Source of the DNA: an uncultured Hyphomonadaceae bacterium
GTDB taxonomy: Bacteria > Pseudomonadota > Alphaproteobacteria > Caulobacterales > Hyphomonadaceae
Direction of reading: 5' to 3'
NCBI GenBank assembly: GCA_938011445.1
Contig: CALLUH010000216.1
Coordinates: 1 to 47,149, forward strand
DNA length: 47,149 bases
Below, piece after piece: positions 16,840 to 24,738 of this stretch. The notes beneath the pieces were generated by a model. That model was not told the DNA's origin, did not search any database, and was given only the letters and a program-made list of their open reading frames with translations. Each line of letters begins with the position of its first letter. The first letter of the stretch is position 1. A program made the position numbers and the translations under genes.

Positions 16840-17241
16840 ATGTTTTTACGCACGATTGCAAATCCATTCGCGAACGGGCGCGGCACACCTGCCGTTTTGT
16901 ATCGCCCTGCCAAGGGCCAGACTTTTGCCATTGATGCGGCTGAATTGCATCGGAACCCGAAGCTGCTGAACGCGTTTGGAACCTGGAGAGGGCCGCTGAT
17001 CCGGTCGCTTGACGGGTTGGCATTCTGTTTTCTGGCGCTTGGGATTTTCGTGGCCGTAAAGTTTGCCTGGTGGCTGTTTATCCCCTGCTTTGTTGCCAAT
17101 CTCGCCATGCTGATGGTCAATCGAAACACGGCTGGGCGGATGGCACGCGATGCCGTCCAGCGATCAAATCAGAATTTTCTTTATCTGCACCAACACGAAG
17201 CGATCTGGCTGGTGCCCGAAGAACAGAAGCAAGCTGCCTGA
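16840..17241 (+). CDS. Small two-helix membrane protein of unknown function
   Basis: A 133-residue protein. The start MFLRTIANPF at 16840 is preferred because GAGTGAGG lies just before it; the frame is open to 16810. Two adjacent hydrophobic segments (about residues 63-82 and 84-100, LAFCFLALGIFVAV and LFIPCFVANLAMLMV) separate a basic/polar N-terminal third from a C-terminal cytoplasmic tail (LYLHQHEAIWLVPEEQ). I do not recognise the family. It converges with the next gene, 52 bases away. Confidence 0.75.
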   Translation: MFLRTIANPFANGRGTPAVLYRPAKGQTFAIDAAELHRNPKLLNAFGTWRGPLIRSLDGLAFCFLALGIFVAVKFAWWLFIPCFVANLAMLMVNRNTAGRMARDAVQRSNQNFLYLHQHEAIWLVPEEQKQAA

Positions 17242-17293
17242 ACATAGGTGGGCCGCGCGCATTGAAAAGCTCAAAAGCCAATCGGCAGGCATT

Positions 17294-17719
17294 TTAGATG
17301 CCCAGCATGGCGAGTGCGCCGGCAATAATTGACGACAGCAGAAACATGAGCGAGAAACCGATCGCAACAAGGCGCTGGCTTTTGCGGCGACGACGGGCGC
17401 CGGGCGGTGTCTCGCCACGTTTGTGCGGCGCCAATGTCCAGCGATTGATAAAAAAACCAATGGCCGAGAGTAGCGACAGGACAGCAGCGCCAATCGCACC
17501 GCTCAGAAGGGCGCAAGCGGCCGCCGCCAGAAGAAGGCCCGCAATCGGGGTCGAGCCGCTCATCAGAAGCGCACGCACCTGCGTATTGGCACGTGAGCCG
17601 TCGAGCTTATCGTAGAAAACGTTCGGGCCAACCATTGTGCACACCCACGCGCCGCCAATGGCGATGCCGATGAGCATGACCGACATCGAGCCTGAAAATG
17701 TACGTAAAGTGTCGAGCAT
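17294..17719 (-). CDS. Four-helix membrane protein of unknown function
   Basis: A 141-residue protein with hydrophobic segments at about residues 11-32, 56-76, 77-92 and 118-140. The first contains GGAWVCTMVGPNVFYDKL, and the cytoplasmic loop before the last is very basic (ARRRRKSQR). GGAGG lies just before the ATG. The layout recalls small DUF4149-like membrane proteins, but I cannot confirm that. It is divergent from the DUF3179 gene, about 180 bases apart. Confidence 0.78.
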   Translation of the reverse strand: MLDTLRTFSGSMSVMLIGIAIGGAWVCTMVGPNVFYDKLDGSRANTQVRALLMSGSTPIAGLLLAAAACALLSGAIGAAVLSLLSAIGFFINRWTLAPHKRGETPPGARRRRKSQRLVAIGFSLMFLLSSIIAGALAMLGI

Positions 17720-17900
17720 ATGTCCCTCCGAAGATTTAGAATCGCTCTATTTGCCTTCGCAGGTCAAGCGCCCCTGTGCGCGTTGCACCCTCCCCTCAAT
17801 GTGATGATTTGTGAGGTGCCCGAAAAAGCGGACGGGCGCAAACTGCGCTTTCCGTAGGCCGGAGCTGTCCGGTATGCAACAAAACGTCAGTGGGTGTGAC

Positions 17901-19370
17901 ATGAAGGCTACTCTATCGCTTCAAAATCTGTCGGCGCTGTTTGGGGCTGGCGTTTTGGGACTCGCTGTTTTTGTTGGCGCATCGGCAAAGGCGGCGTCCG
18001 GAGACCAAGAGAGACAGAGTGCGCCAGAGGCCGAGCTAGAGCGCGCTGCGTCATCATCAAGCAGCAGCCAGACACAGCTTACCAAATATTCGCGGCGGCA
18101 TTTTGAGGCCCTGATGCGGGCGCGCGACGATGCAACGATCAAGCAATTATTGTCCGAGATCGAGAGTGACTGGAGCGCAGCCTATATTCCCGCGCTCCTG
18201 GAGACCGCGAGCTATGCCGCAGCCTTTGTGACGGAGCGGGAGATTTTTGCGCTGTTAAAACGCCAGACCGGACAGGACATCCGCGCAGACACAAATCTCT
18301 GGTATGAATGGTGGTGGAACCAGCCCGCTTTGCAGACCGCCGATTATGGCAATTTCAAAGCTGATCTTTACCGGCAGATTGACCAGCGTTTCGGGCCTTA
18401 TTTCAAGGATCGTCAGGAGACCGCGCTCATCCGGCTGGACGAAGTGCGCTGGGGTGGTGTGGTGCAGGACGGGATACCGCCGCTTCGGGGGCCAGACATG
18501 CTTGATGCGCAGGAGGCCGATTATCTTGATAAGGATGATATTGTCTTTGGTATCGAGATTAATGGCGATGCGCGGGCTTATCCAAAACGGATCCTGGCTT
18601 GGCACGAGATGTTCGTCGATACGGTCGGCGGGGTCGATATTGCGGGCGTTTATTGTACGCTGTGCGGAACGGTTATCCCCTATAAAACTGAATTTGAGGG
18701 AACGGATTTTACGCTGGGCACGTCCGGATTTCTCTATCGCTCGAATAAATTGATGTATGATGCGGACACGCAATCGCTGTGGAATACGCTCACAGGGGAA
18801 CCCGTTATCGGTCCCTTGGCGGGCAAAGGCATCGCGCTGGAACATTTGTCTGTTGTGACGACGAGTTGGGGCGAATGGAAGCGCCGTCATCCCGACACCC
18901 AGGTGCTCTCGCTCGAAACGGGGCATCGGCGCGACTATGGCGAGGGGGTTGCATATCAGGAGTATTTTGCGACCGATCGGCTGATGTTCAACACGCCATT
19001 TCGGGACACAAGGCTGAAGAACAAGCAAGAAGTGCTGGCGCTGAGATTTGCAGGCGCGCCCGGACAACAATTGGCGATTGATACCGATTTTCTCAACCAG
19101 AACCCGATTTATGCCGGAGCAATCGGCCCGCAGCGCTTTGTCGTTCTGACCGATCAGAGCGGCGCAAACCGGGTCTATGATCCGGTAGATATCGAATTTG
19201 TTGCCTATGATGGCGATCGCACTGTTACCGATCGCACCGGGGCGCTCTGGCAGCTTAGCGAAAGCGCATTAACCATGTCCGACGGCACCAGCATTGACCG
19301 TCTGCCCTATCATCGCGCCTTCTGGTTTGGCTGGAAGGCCGCATTTCCGGACACACAGCTTGTAAAATAA
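17901..19370 (+). CDS. Exported DUF3179 protein
   Basis: A 489-residue protein from the ATG at 17901. A signal peptide ends near GASAKAAS; a Ser-rich spacer and a helical region (about 60-190) precede the DUF3179 domain (about 200-460). The domain is recognised by YPKRILAWHEM, GVYCTLCGTVIPY with a close cysteine pair, LGTSGFLYRSNKLMYD, QSLWNTLTGEPVIGPLAG and WGEWKRRHPDTQVL. DUF3179 proteins are found in archaea and bacteria; their function is unknown, and the conserved Cys-x2-Cys with neighbouring histidine may bind a metal. No operon partner is visible. An alternative start upstream would lack a signal peptide. Confidence 0.88.
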   Translation: MKATLSLQNLSALFGAGVLGLAVFVGASAKAASGDQERQSAPEAELERAASSSSSSQTQLTKYSRRHFEALMRARDDATIKQLLSEIESDWSAAYIPALLETASYAAAFVTEREIFALLKRQTGQDIRADTNLWYEWWWNQPALQTADYGNFKADLYRQIDQRFGPYFKDRQETALIRLDEVRWGGVVQDGIPPLRGPDMLDAQEADYLDKDDIVFGIEINGDARAYPKRILAWHEMFVDTVGGVDIAGVYCTLCGTVIPYKTEFEGTDFTLGTSGFLYRSNKLMYDADTQSLWNTLTGEPVIGPLAGKGIALEHLSVVTTSWGEWKRRHPDTQVLSLETGHRRDYGEGVAYQEYFATDRLMFNTPFRDTRLKNKQEVLALRFAGAPGQQLAIDTDFLNQNPIYAGAIGPQRFVVLTDQSGANRVYDPVDIEFVAYDGDRTVTDRTGALWQLSESALTMSDGTSIDRLPYHRAFWFGWKAAFPDTQLVK

Positions 19371-19490
19371 GGCGAAATTGGGCAGTTTTTGCCGTTTTAT
19401 AAGCAGATTCGCGTGGCACAAGAGAGATATTGACGTTGCTTGTCGTGGGCATATACCGTTTCGGCAGCAGAACAAATTAAAGGAAAAATC

Positions 19491-20051
19491 ATGCGTATCA
19501 GAAAGATAGTTGCAGGCGTAGCATTGATGGGCGCCATGGCTGCCTGCCAATCCACACCAGATCTCACCGTCGCCGAATATTGCGCGATCCCCGACAATGC
19601 CCTTGAGCATGTCTGTCAGGTCGCCGTTGATGTGAACGGCACCAAGACGGCTCTGGCAGATACCGATCTGAGACTGTCCGATGCCCGTTCGATGGCCGAT
19701 TCAGCGATGAAAGCGGCCGAGCGCGCGCAAGGCACTGCGGATCATGCCATGGAAATGGCTGAGCAGGCTCAAGCTGCGGCATCTTCGATTGACGATCTCT
19801 ATTGCGAAACCAATACGATCCAGAAAACCAATATCGGGTCATGCCCCGCCAATTTCCGGCTTATGAGTTGCACCCAAACCCGTTACACGACACGGGCTGG
19901 AGGCTTGTCATTCCTGCGCGAAATTGACGATGAGCAATGCCGCTTCAATGCGCGTGTTCTGGAAATGAAGGTCCGCTGCTGCACGGTGGCTTCGGCCCGC
20001 CCTGCGACGACGGCCAATTTTTCTACGCCCCTGACACAAGCGTCGAACTAA
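19491..20051 (+). CDS. Coiled-coil, cysteine-rich lipoprotein
   Basis: A 186-residue lipoprotein with an AAAGGA ribosome-binding site. The signal ends GAMAACQS (Cys19). Residues 50-100 are an Ala-rich coiled coil with 11/7-residue periodicity, like Lpp. A C-terminal domain (about 104-164) holds Cys105, 118, 127, 150, 163 and 164; with Cys31 and Cys42 this gives eight cysteines besides the lipidated one, an even number consistent with disulfides in the periplasm. The segment CTQTRYTTRAGGLSF is distinctive but not known to me. The plan, lipid anchor-coiled coil-disulfide head, suggests a surface or cell-wall-spacing role, which is inference. A strong hairpin terminator follows about 90 bases on. 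Confidence 0.88.
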   Translation: MRIRKIVAGVALMGAMAACQSTPDLTVAEYCAIPDNALEHVCQVAVDVNGTKTALADTDLRLSDARSMADSAMKAAERAQGTADHAMEMAEQAQAAASSIDDLYCETNTIQKTNIGSCPANFRLMSCTQTRYTTRAGGLSFLREIDDEQCRFNARVLEMKVRCCTVASARPATTANFSTPLTQASN

Positions 20052-20141
20052 GCGCTTTTACAAAATCGGATAATGGGTGTTCTGCTCCGTTTCTGATTTT
20101 CTGTGGAACATGCTTTTGGCATACCTGTTCGTGAACTGATT

Positions 20142-20180
20142 AACGCCCTGCCGGTTTTGCCAGCAGGGCGTTTTCATTTT
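20142..20180. terminator. Strong bidirectional hairpin terminator
   Basis: Arms AACGCCCTGC (20142-20151) and GCAGGGCGTT (20163-20172) form a perfect 10-base-pair stem with an 11-base loop, followed by TTTTCATTTT including the stem end. It sits between the plus-strand lipoprotein and the minus-strand SDR gene. The T-run favours plus-strand termination; reading the other way the stem is followed by AATCAG, so it is weaker there. Confidence 0.8.
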
Positions 20181-20197
20181 CCAGAAGCTCGCACAAA

Positions 20198-20971
20198 CTA
20201 CATGGCTGAAATGCCGCCATCGACTTTTAGCTCGGCGCCGGTGACGAACTTGCTTTCATCGCTCGCCAGATAGAGCACAGCATAGGCAATGTCCTCTGGC
20301 TCGCCAACACGCCCAAGCGGCACTTGGCGAGCGAGCTTTGCCAGCCCCTCTTCTTCGCCGAACATTTGTTTGACGCCATCAAGGATGGGCGTATTGATGA
20401 AAGTGGGGTGGACGGAGTTACAGCGGATCTGGCCACCGGTTCTGGCCAAATGTAGCGCAATGGATTTGGACATATGGCGCACGGCCGCTTTGGCGGCATT
20501 ATAGGACACATAATTGTGCGACGCGATGATGCCGGCAATCGAAGAGATGTTGATGATAGATCCCATGCCGTGCGCGCGCATGAGCGGTATGGCATATTTG
20601 CAGCCGAGGAAGATGGAATCGACATCAACCGCCTGCACTTTGCGAAACGCGTCATAGGGTTCGTCTTCAACCGAGCCCATGGTGCCTATTCCGGCATTGT
20701 TGACGAGGACATTAAGGCCGCCCATTTCGTCATGGGCTGTTTGGAGAACGCTTTGCCAGCGCGCTTCATCGGTCACATCTTGTCCATATGAGAAGGCGGT
20801 GCCAGCCCCGAACTCGGTATTGATGCGAGCTGCCATCTCGGCTGCGCCAGCTTCATTAAGGTCGGTCAGGGTGACTTTGGCACCCTCCTCTGCGAGCTTG
20901 TGGGAAATTGCCGCCCCCAAGCCTTGTGCAGCCCCAGTTATCAACGCCATCTTACCTGCCATACGTGCCAT
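20198..20971 (-). CDS. Short-chain dehydrogenase/reductase
   Basis: A 257-residue classical SDR. Motifs: TGAAQGLGAAI for the nucleotide, with TDLN after strand 2 (Asp suggests NAD rather than NADP), NNAGIGTMG, Ser in NISSIAGIIAS, Tyr-x3-Lys in YNAAKAAV, and SVHPTFINTPI after strand 6. AGGAG is placed 8 bases before the ATG. Close relatives are hydroxysteroid, cyclopentanol or glucose dehydrogenases; the substrate cannot be chosen from sequence. The gene is single, with its 3' end at the hairpin terminator. Confidence 0.9.
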   Translation of the reverse strand: MARMAGKMALITGAAQGLGAAISHKLAEEGAKVTLTDLNEAGAAEMAARINTEFGAGTAFSYGQDVTDEARWQSVLQTAHDEMGGLNVLVNNAGIGTMGSVEDEPYDAFRKVQAVDVDSIFLGCKYAIPLMRAHGMGSIINISSIAGIIASHNYVSYNAAKAAVRHMSKSIALHLARTGGQIRCNSVHPTFINTPILDGVKQMFGEEEGLAKLARQVPLGRVGEPEDIAYAVLYLASDESKFVTGAELKVDGGISAM

Positions 20972-21168
20972 CGGTGTCTCCTGCTATCTTGTAAATTATT
21001 CCGACAGTGCTCACAGCTTGCCGCGCTCGCGTCAAGCTATGCCGCAGGGCGAAGGGGCTGGCAGGCTCACGTAAGCGTGAAGAAAAGCGATTGGTACTTC
21101 AGCATGGCATTTGCAATATATTCGAGGAATGTAGTTTTTGTAATGAAGATAGAACCGTCACTCCAATT

Positions 21169-21984
21169 ATGAGATTTTTCGTCCTCTTCCCGCTTCTTGC
21201 GATTTTTCTGGTGCCTTTTTTCCTGGCCCGTGCCGAGCCCGTGAAGGGACAGGAAATCAATAAGGAACATCCGGTATTGGTGGAGCTGTTCACATCGCAA
21301 AGCTGCTCGTCGTGTCCCCGGGCTGAAAAACTGTTTGCCGAATTTTCCGAGCGTGATGATCTAGTGGTCATTGAATGGCATGTCGATTACTGGAACAATC
21401 TGGTGCATGGACGGGCTGGACATTGGGTTGATCCGTTCTCGACGCGGTCAAACACGCAGCGCCAGCGTGATTATAATTCGGCTCTGCGCAATACGGGCAG
21501 CGTTTACACCCCGCAAGCGGTTATTGCCGGTTATGCAGAAACAACAGGTTCGCGCCAGAATGCGATTGAGACGCTGATCAGTCAGGCACCATCTCCCTAT
21601 GCGAAGGTGGACGTTACCTCAAACGGCCGGGAGCTTATGGTATCGGTCGCACCAATGAACAATGCTGGCTCGATGCAGGCAGAAGTCATGTTTGTGGAGA
21701 TGATCTCTTCCATGAAAAATAAAATCCATGGCGGCGAAAATAAGGGTCGCATGGCCGAGAGCCGCAATATCGCCATTGCATCGGATACGCTTGGTCCGTG
21801 GACGGGTGTGGCGGAGACATATCGGGCCAGCCTGCGTACCGTCAAAGCCAATCATTGCGCAGTTCTGGTTCAGGAGATCGGGTCGGGTCAAATCCTGGGC
21901 GCATCCTACTGTCCGCCAATGGAAACAGCGAGCGGAGCCAGTGCAAGCGCTGCAACTCCTGACTTTATTGACGCGCATCCATAA
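21169..21984 (+). CDS. Exported DUF1223 thioredoxin-like protein
   Basis: A 271-residue protein with a signal peptide ([18 protein letters not shown], cleavage near ARA-EP). The DUF1223 core follows: [20 protein letters not shown] with a Cys-Ser-Ser-Cys-Pro active-site-like motif at the first helix, [43 protein letters not shown], and a second beta-rich domain. The fold is thioredoxin-like but the redox role is unproven. The ribosome-binding site is poor. The last 20 bases overlap the convergent phhB gene. Confidence 0.88.
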   Translation: MRFFVLFPLLAIFLVPFFLARAEPVKGQEINKEHPVLVELFTSQSCSSCPRAEKLFAEFSERDDLVVIEWHVDYWNNLVHGRAGHWVDPFSTRSNTQRQRDYNSALRNTGSVYTPQAVIAGYAETTGSRQNAIETLISQAPSPYAKVDVTSNGRELMVSVAPMNNAGSMQAEVMFVEMISSMKNKIHGGENKGRMAESRNIAIASDTLGPWTGVAETYRASLRTVKANHCAVLVQEIGSGQILGASYCPPMETASGASASAATPDFIDAHP

Positions 21985-22246
21985 ATTTGGCGAGATCGAG
22001 GTCTTTCTGCGTGACACCGCCTGCATCATGGGTGGTGAGGATGATTTGGACCTTATTGTAGACATTGAACCATTCAGGATGGTGGTCGGCCTGTTCGGCA
22101 GCAAGAGCGCATGCTGTCATAAAGGCGAAGGCAGCTTTGAAATCGGTAAAGATGAAAGTCTTCTCAATTGCATCACGCGCACCGATATGAGCGTGCCAGC
22201 CATCAAGTTGTCCGCAAGCGGTTTCTGCGCCAATCAGCTTTGTCAT
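21965..22246 (-). CDS. phhB: Pterin-4a-carbinolamine dehydratase
   Basis: A 93-residue enzyme that dehydrates 4a-hydroxytetrahydrobiopterin for recycling of pterin cofactor, or a moonlighting homologue. The signature is complete: [11 protein letters not shown], then [20 protein letters not shown] with the active-site His-His and Asp, and [15 protein letters not shown]. Length is normal. It overlaps the upstream lipoprotein gene by 4 bases (ATGA) and converges with the DUF1223 gene. No phenylalanine hydroxylase gene is in the window, so its pathway here is open. Confidence 0.95.
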   Translation of the reverse strand: MTKLIGAETACGQLDGWHAHIGARDAIEKTFIFTDFKAAFAFMTACALAAEQADHHPEWFNVYNKVQIILTTHDAGGVTQKDLDLAKFMDARQ

Positions 22247-22890
22247 TCGAAGGCATCCTTTTCACCTGTTTCATGCAGAAAATAGACCCAGCGGCCATCT
22301 GAACCAATTGCCGTCCGGAAACCGGGATAAGCTCCGCCTGCGCGCACTTTGGCAATCCCCGCCTCCCCAATCAAGGCTTCAAGCCGGGCGCGATCACGAA
22401 AATTCAAACGCTCGGGCAGGAGATCTTCAGGTGATTTGGCGGCAAGGTCGGGCCAGATATACCAGACCTGCTCGCCAACCGTTTTGGTGGCATAGGGTTC
22501 GGAAAAGAGGTTTTCAATCTCAGCCAATGGATCGACCCCGGAGCGGCGGATCAGCGACCAGTGCTCAAAATGTGAACTGCCCGCAAAATTCGATGCAAAG
22601 CCATCGGACTGATCGGCATAGCGGGCAAAGCCTCTGAGGCTATTGCGGGCGATAATCTCGCGGATCTGCGTCATGGTCTGGACGACAGGTTCGGCCAGAT
22701 CGGGCAGTGGCGCTATGGTGGGGGTTTCCAGCAAGGTTTCGTCACCCAGCAAGCGCGGCCCCTCTGCGGGAGGCGTTTCATTACAGGCCGATAAAAAGCA
22801 CAAGGCGCCAAGGGCCAGCAGAAGCAAAAATCGTCTAGGCAAAAGTGAAACCCGTAGCGGCCGCCAGATCATCAAGAATTTGCTGTTCAT
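22243..22890 (-). CDS. Lipoprotein of unknown function
   Basis: About 215 residues if it starts at the ATG at 22890, which has AAGG before it; this overlaps the HAD gene by 56 bases. Later starts (ATG 22872 or a TTG near 22842) would shorten the overlap. All give a lipoprotein signal ending ALCFLSAC. The mature part has an N-terminal helical region and [43 protein letters not shown]-like and [12 protein letters not shown] segments, tryptophan-rich and probably beta-structured. I do not recognise the family. It is coupled to phhB downstream. Confidence 0.8.
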   Translation of the reverse strand: MNSKFLMIWRPLRVSLLPRRFLLLLALGALCFLSACNETPPAEGPRLLGDETLLETPTIAPLPDLAEPVVQTMTQIREIIARNSLRGFARYADQSDGFASNFAGSSHFEHWSLIRRSGVDPLAEIENLFSEPYATKTVGEQVWYIWPDLAAKSPEDLLPERLNFRDRARLEALIGEAGIAKVRAGGAYPGFRTAIGSDGRWVYFLHETGEKDAFE

Positions 22891-23479
22891 CAAGTGCCTT
22901 GATCGTTGTCATTCCCATCGCACGGGCGGGTTTCAGATTTATTCCCAGATCATCAATATAGATGCAGGCTTTCGGGTCGATCTCAAGTGTCTTGCACATT
23001 TGGGCGTAAATTTGCGGATCAGGCTTTCTAAGGCCGATTTTAGAGCTTTCAATCACATGGTCAAACAGCGCCATCACATTGGCGACCGCTTCAGCCTTGG
23101 CGGCGTCAAAACTCATGCCTGCACCCTTGCCGGATTTAACATTATTGGTAATGCAACCCGTCTTGACATGGATCTTGCAGATTTTGAGCGCGGCGATGAT
23201 ACGCGGGCGCAAGTCTCCCGAGAGCAGCGAGAGTACGGTTTTCCCCGGGACATTATAACCCTTGGCACGGGCCTCCCGAGCGAAGGCTTTATCGAACCCC
23301 TCGGCGTCGATTTCCGAGCGTTCAAAGCGCGCCCAGGCATTGCTATCGCCATTAACGGCATTGATCGAGCGGATAAAATCCTTTGGTAATCCGTGTTCGG
23401 CCTCATAGCGGTTGAACGCGTCAAACGGCGAACTTGTCAGGACACCACCAAAATCCCATAGGACCGCTTGCAGATCCAT
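22835..23479 (-). CDS. HAD-superfamily hydrolase (haloacid dehalogenase-like phosphatase)
   Basis: A 214-residue HAD hydrolase. Motif I is LWDFGGVLT with nucleophile Asp9 (the second Asp is replaced by Gly-Val, as in the subclass IA epoxide-hydrolase-like group), motif II is GCITNN, motif III the lysine in GLRKPDPQIY, and motif IV YIDDLGIN. A helical cap lies at about residues 18-85. Likely a phosphatase of small molecules or a dehalogenase. It lies directly after bioB (3-base gap) and before the lipoprotein gene, all on the minus strand. Confidence 0.9.
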   Translation of the reverse strand: MDLQAVLWDFGGVLTSSPFDAFNRYEAEHGLPKDFIRSINAVNGDSNAWARFERSEIDAEGFDKAFAREARAKGYNVPGKTVLSLLSGDLRPRIIAALKICKIHVKTGCITNNVKSGKGAGMSFDAAKAEAVANVMALFDHVIESSKIGLRKPDPQIYAQMCKTLEIDPKACIYIDDLGINLKPARAMGMTTIKALDEQQILDDLAAATGFTFA

Positions 23480-23482
23480 CGC

Positions 23483-24490
23483 CTAGTGTCCAATCAAAGT
23501 TGTTTTGCCCGATGCCGGGCCGGCTTCCATTTCTGCGTGGCTGGCCGCTTCGAGGCCGATCGCATCCATCAGCGCTTCATCCTGGGCAATGGCGGGATTG
23601 TCTGTTGTTAAAAGACGATCGCCGACAAAGATGGAATTGGCACCAGCAAGCAGGCAGAGCGCTTGTCCTTCTTCGCTCATATCATCGCGGCCTGCGGACA
23701 ATCTGACCCAGCTTTTCGGAAAGACAATCCGGCACACGGCAATGGCGCGGGCCATCTCTATGACGCTGACCGGCGCGCTCTGGCCGAGCGGTGTGCCTTC
23801 GATCGGGACGAGCATGTTGATTGGTACGCTTTCGGGATGGGGTGACAAGCGGGACAATTCATGGATCAGCCCGATACGGTCTGCGCGGCTCTCTCCCATG
23901 CCGAGAATACCGCCAGTGCAAAGCTTGATGCCCGCACCGCGCGCCTTGGCCAGCGTGTCTAAACGGTCTTCATAAGTGCGGGTGGACACGACCTGATCAT
24001 AATATTCGCGAGAGGTGTCGAGATTGTGGTTGTAATAATCAAGTCCGGCATCTCTGAGCGCTTCGGCCTGGCCTTCTTCGAGCATGCCAGCGGTGACGCA
24101 AGTTTCAAGGCCAAGTGCTTTGACGGCACTTACCATGTTTGCAATTTTCGGCACATCACGGGGTTTCAGGCTGCGCCACGCTGCGCCCATGCAAAACCGG
24201 TCCGCACCATTATCCCTGGCGCGTTTGGCCGCTGCCACCACGTCTTCGAGCGGCATCAGTTTTTCAGCCTTCAGACCTGTATCAAAATGGGCTGATTGGG
24301 AACAATATCCGCAATTTTCAGCACATCCGCCCGTTTTAATAGACAATAATTGGGATTTTTGAACTTTGCCCTCCGGCCAGTTTACCTGCTTCACACGAAG
24401 GGCTTGCGAGATCAGCCCATCGAGCGTTTGCTCATAAAGTGCGGCAATCTCCTCGCGTGTCCAGTCAGTGCGCGGCTTCAGATCGGTCAT
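23483..24490 (-). CDS. bioB: Biotin synthase
   Basis: A 335-residue radical-SAM enzyme that inserts sulfur into dethiobiotin, last step of biotin synthesis. The [4Fe-4S]-SAM motif is CAENCGYC (Cys56, 60, 63), and the second cluster ligands lie downstream in ETCVTAGML and NHNLDTSREYY, with a conserved arginine in RLSAGRDDM. Length is normal. TGAGG stands before the ATG. A dyad CTGG-N6-CCAG is 19 bases upstream of the start; it does not match the BioR box. The other bio genes are not here, so bioB is unlinked in this genome region. Confidence 0.97.
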   Translation of the reverse strand: MTDLKPRTDWTREEIAALYEQTLDGLISQALRVKQVNWPEGKVQKSQLLSIKTGGCAENCGYCSQSAHFDTGLKAEKLMPLEDVVAAAKRARDNGADRFCMGAAWRSLKPRDVPKIANMVSAVKALGLETCVTAGMLEEGQAEALRDAGLDYYNHNLDTSREYYDQVVSTRTYEDRLDTLAKARGAGIKLCTGGILGMGESRADRIGLIHELSRLSPHPESVPINMLVPIEGTPLGQSAPVSVIEMARAIAVCRIVFPKSWVRLSAGRDDMSEEGQALCLLAGANSIFVGDRLLTTDNPAIAQDEALMDAIGLEAASHAEMEAGPASGKTTLIGH

Positions 24491-24738
24491 ATGTTTACCT
24501 CAAAACGCTGGTTAAACCCAGCCACGCACTCTTTGGCAAGTCAAAGCAATGGCAGATCGCAAACACGCTTGGCTGGCCCTTCATCTATGCGCTGTTCTGG
24601 GGCTGTTTTTTACATGTTTCACGCAATAGGCGAAGCGCTGATGGCGGTTTGTGGTCAGGCGCGAGTGCGCTCAAGACCCGTGAACATGCAAAGCCGCTTG
24701 CCGGTTCTCTACCTCGCGCCTTGGCCGATCTTCCAGCA

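Noticed and set aside
19379-19402. Short hairpin followed by TTTT after the DUF3179 gene
   Set aside because: Stem is only four base pairs, too weak to call a terminator.
24491-24530. BioR-type operator before bioB
   Set aside because: A dyad is present but it does not resemble the BioR box TTATMKATAA.
24491-24738. Plus-strand open frames in the bioB-divL gap, including a 26-codon hydrophobic one starting at about 24551
   Set aside because: No ribosome-binding site and the longer frame overlaps the bioB 5' end; the gap is more likely the bioB promoter region plus the divL 3' end.
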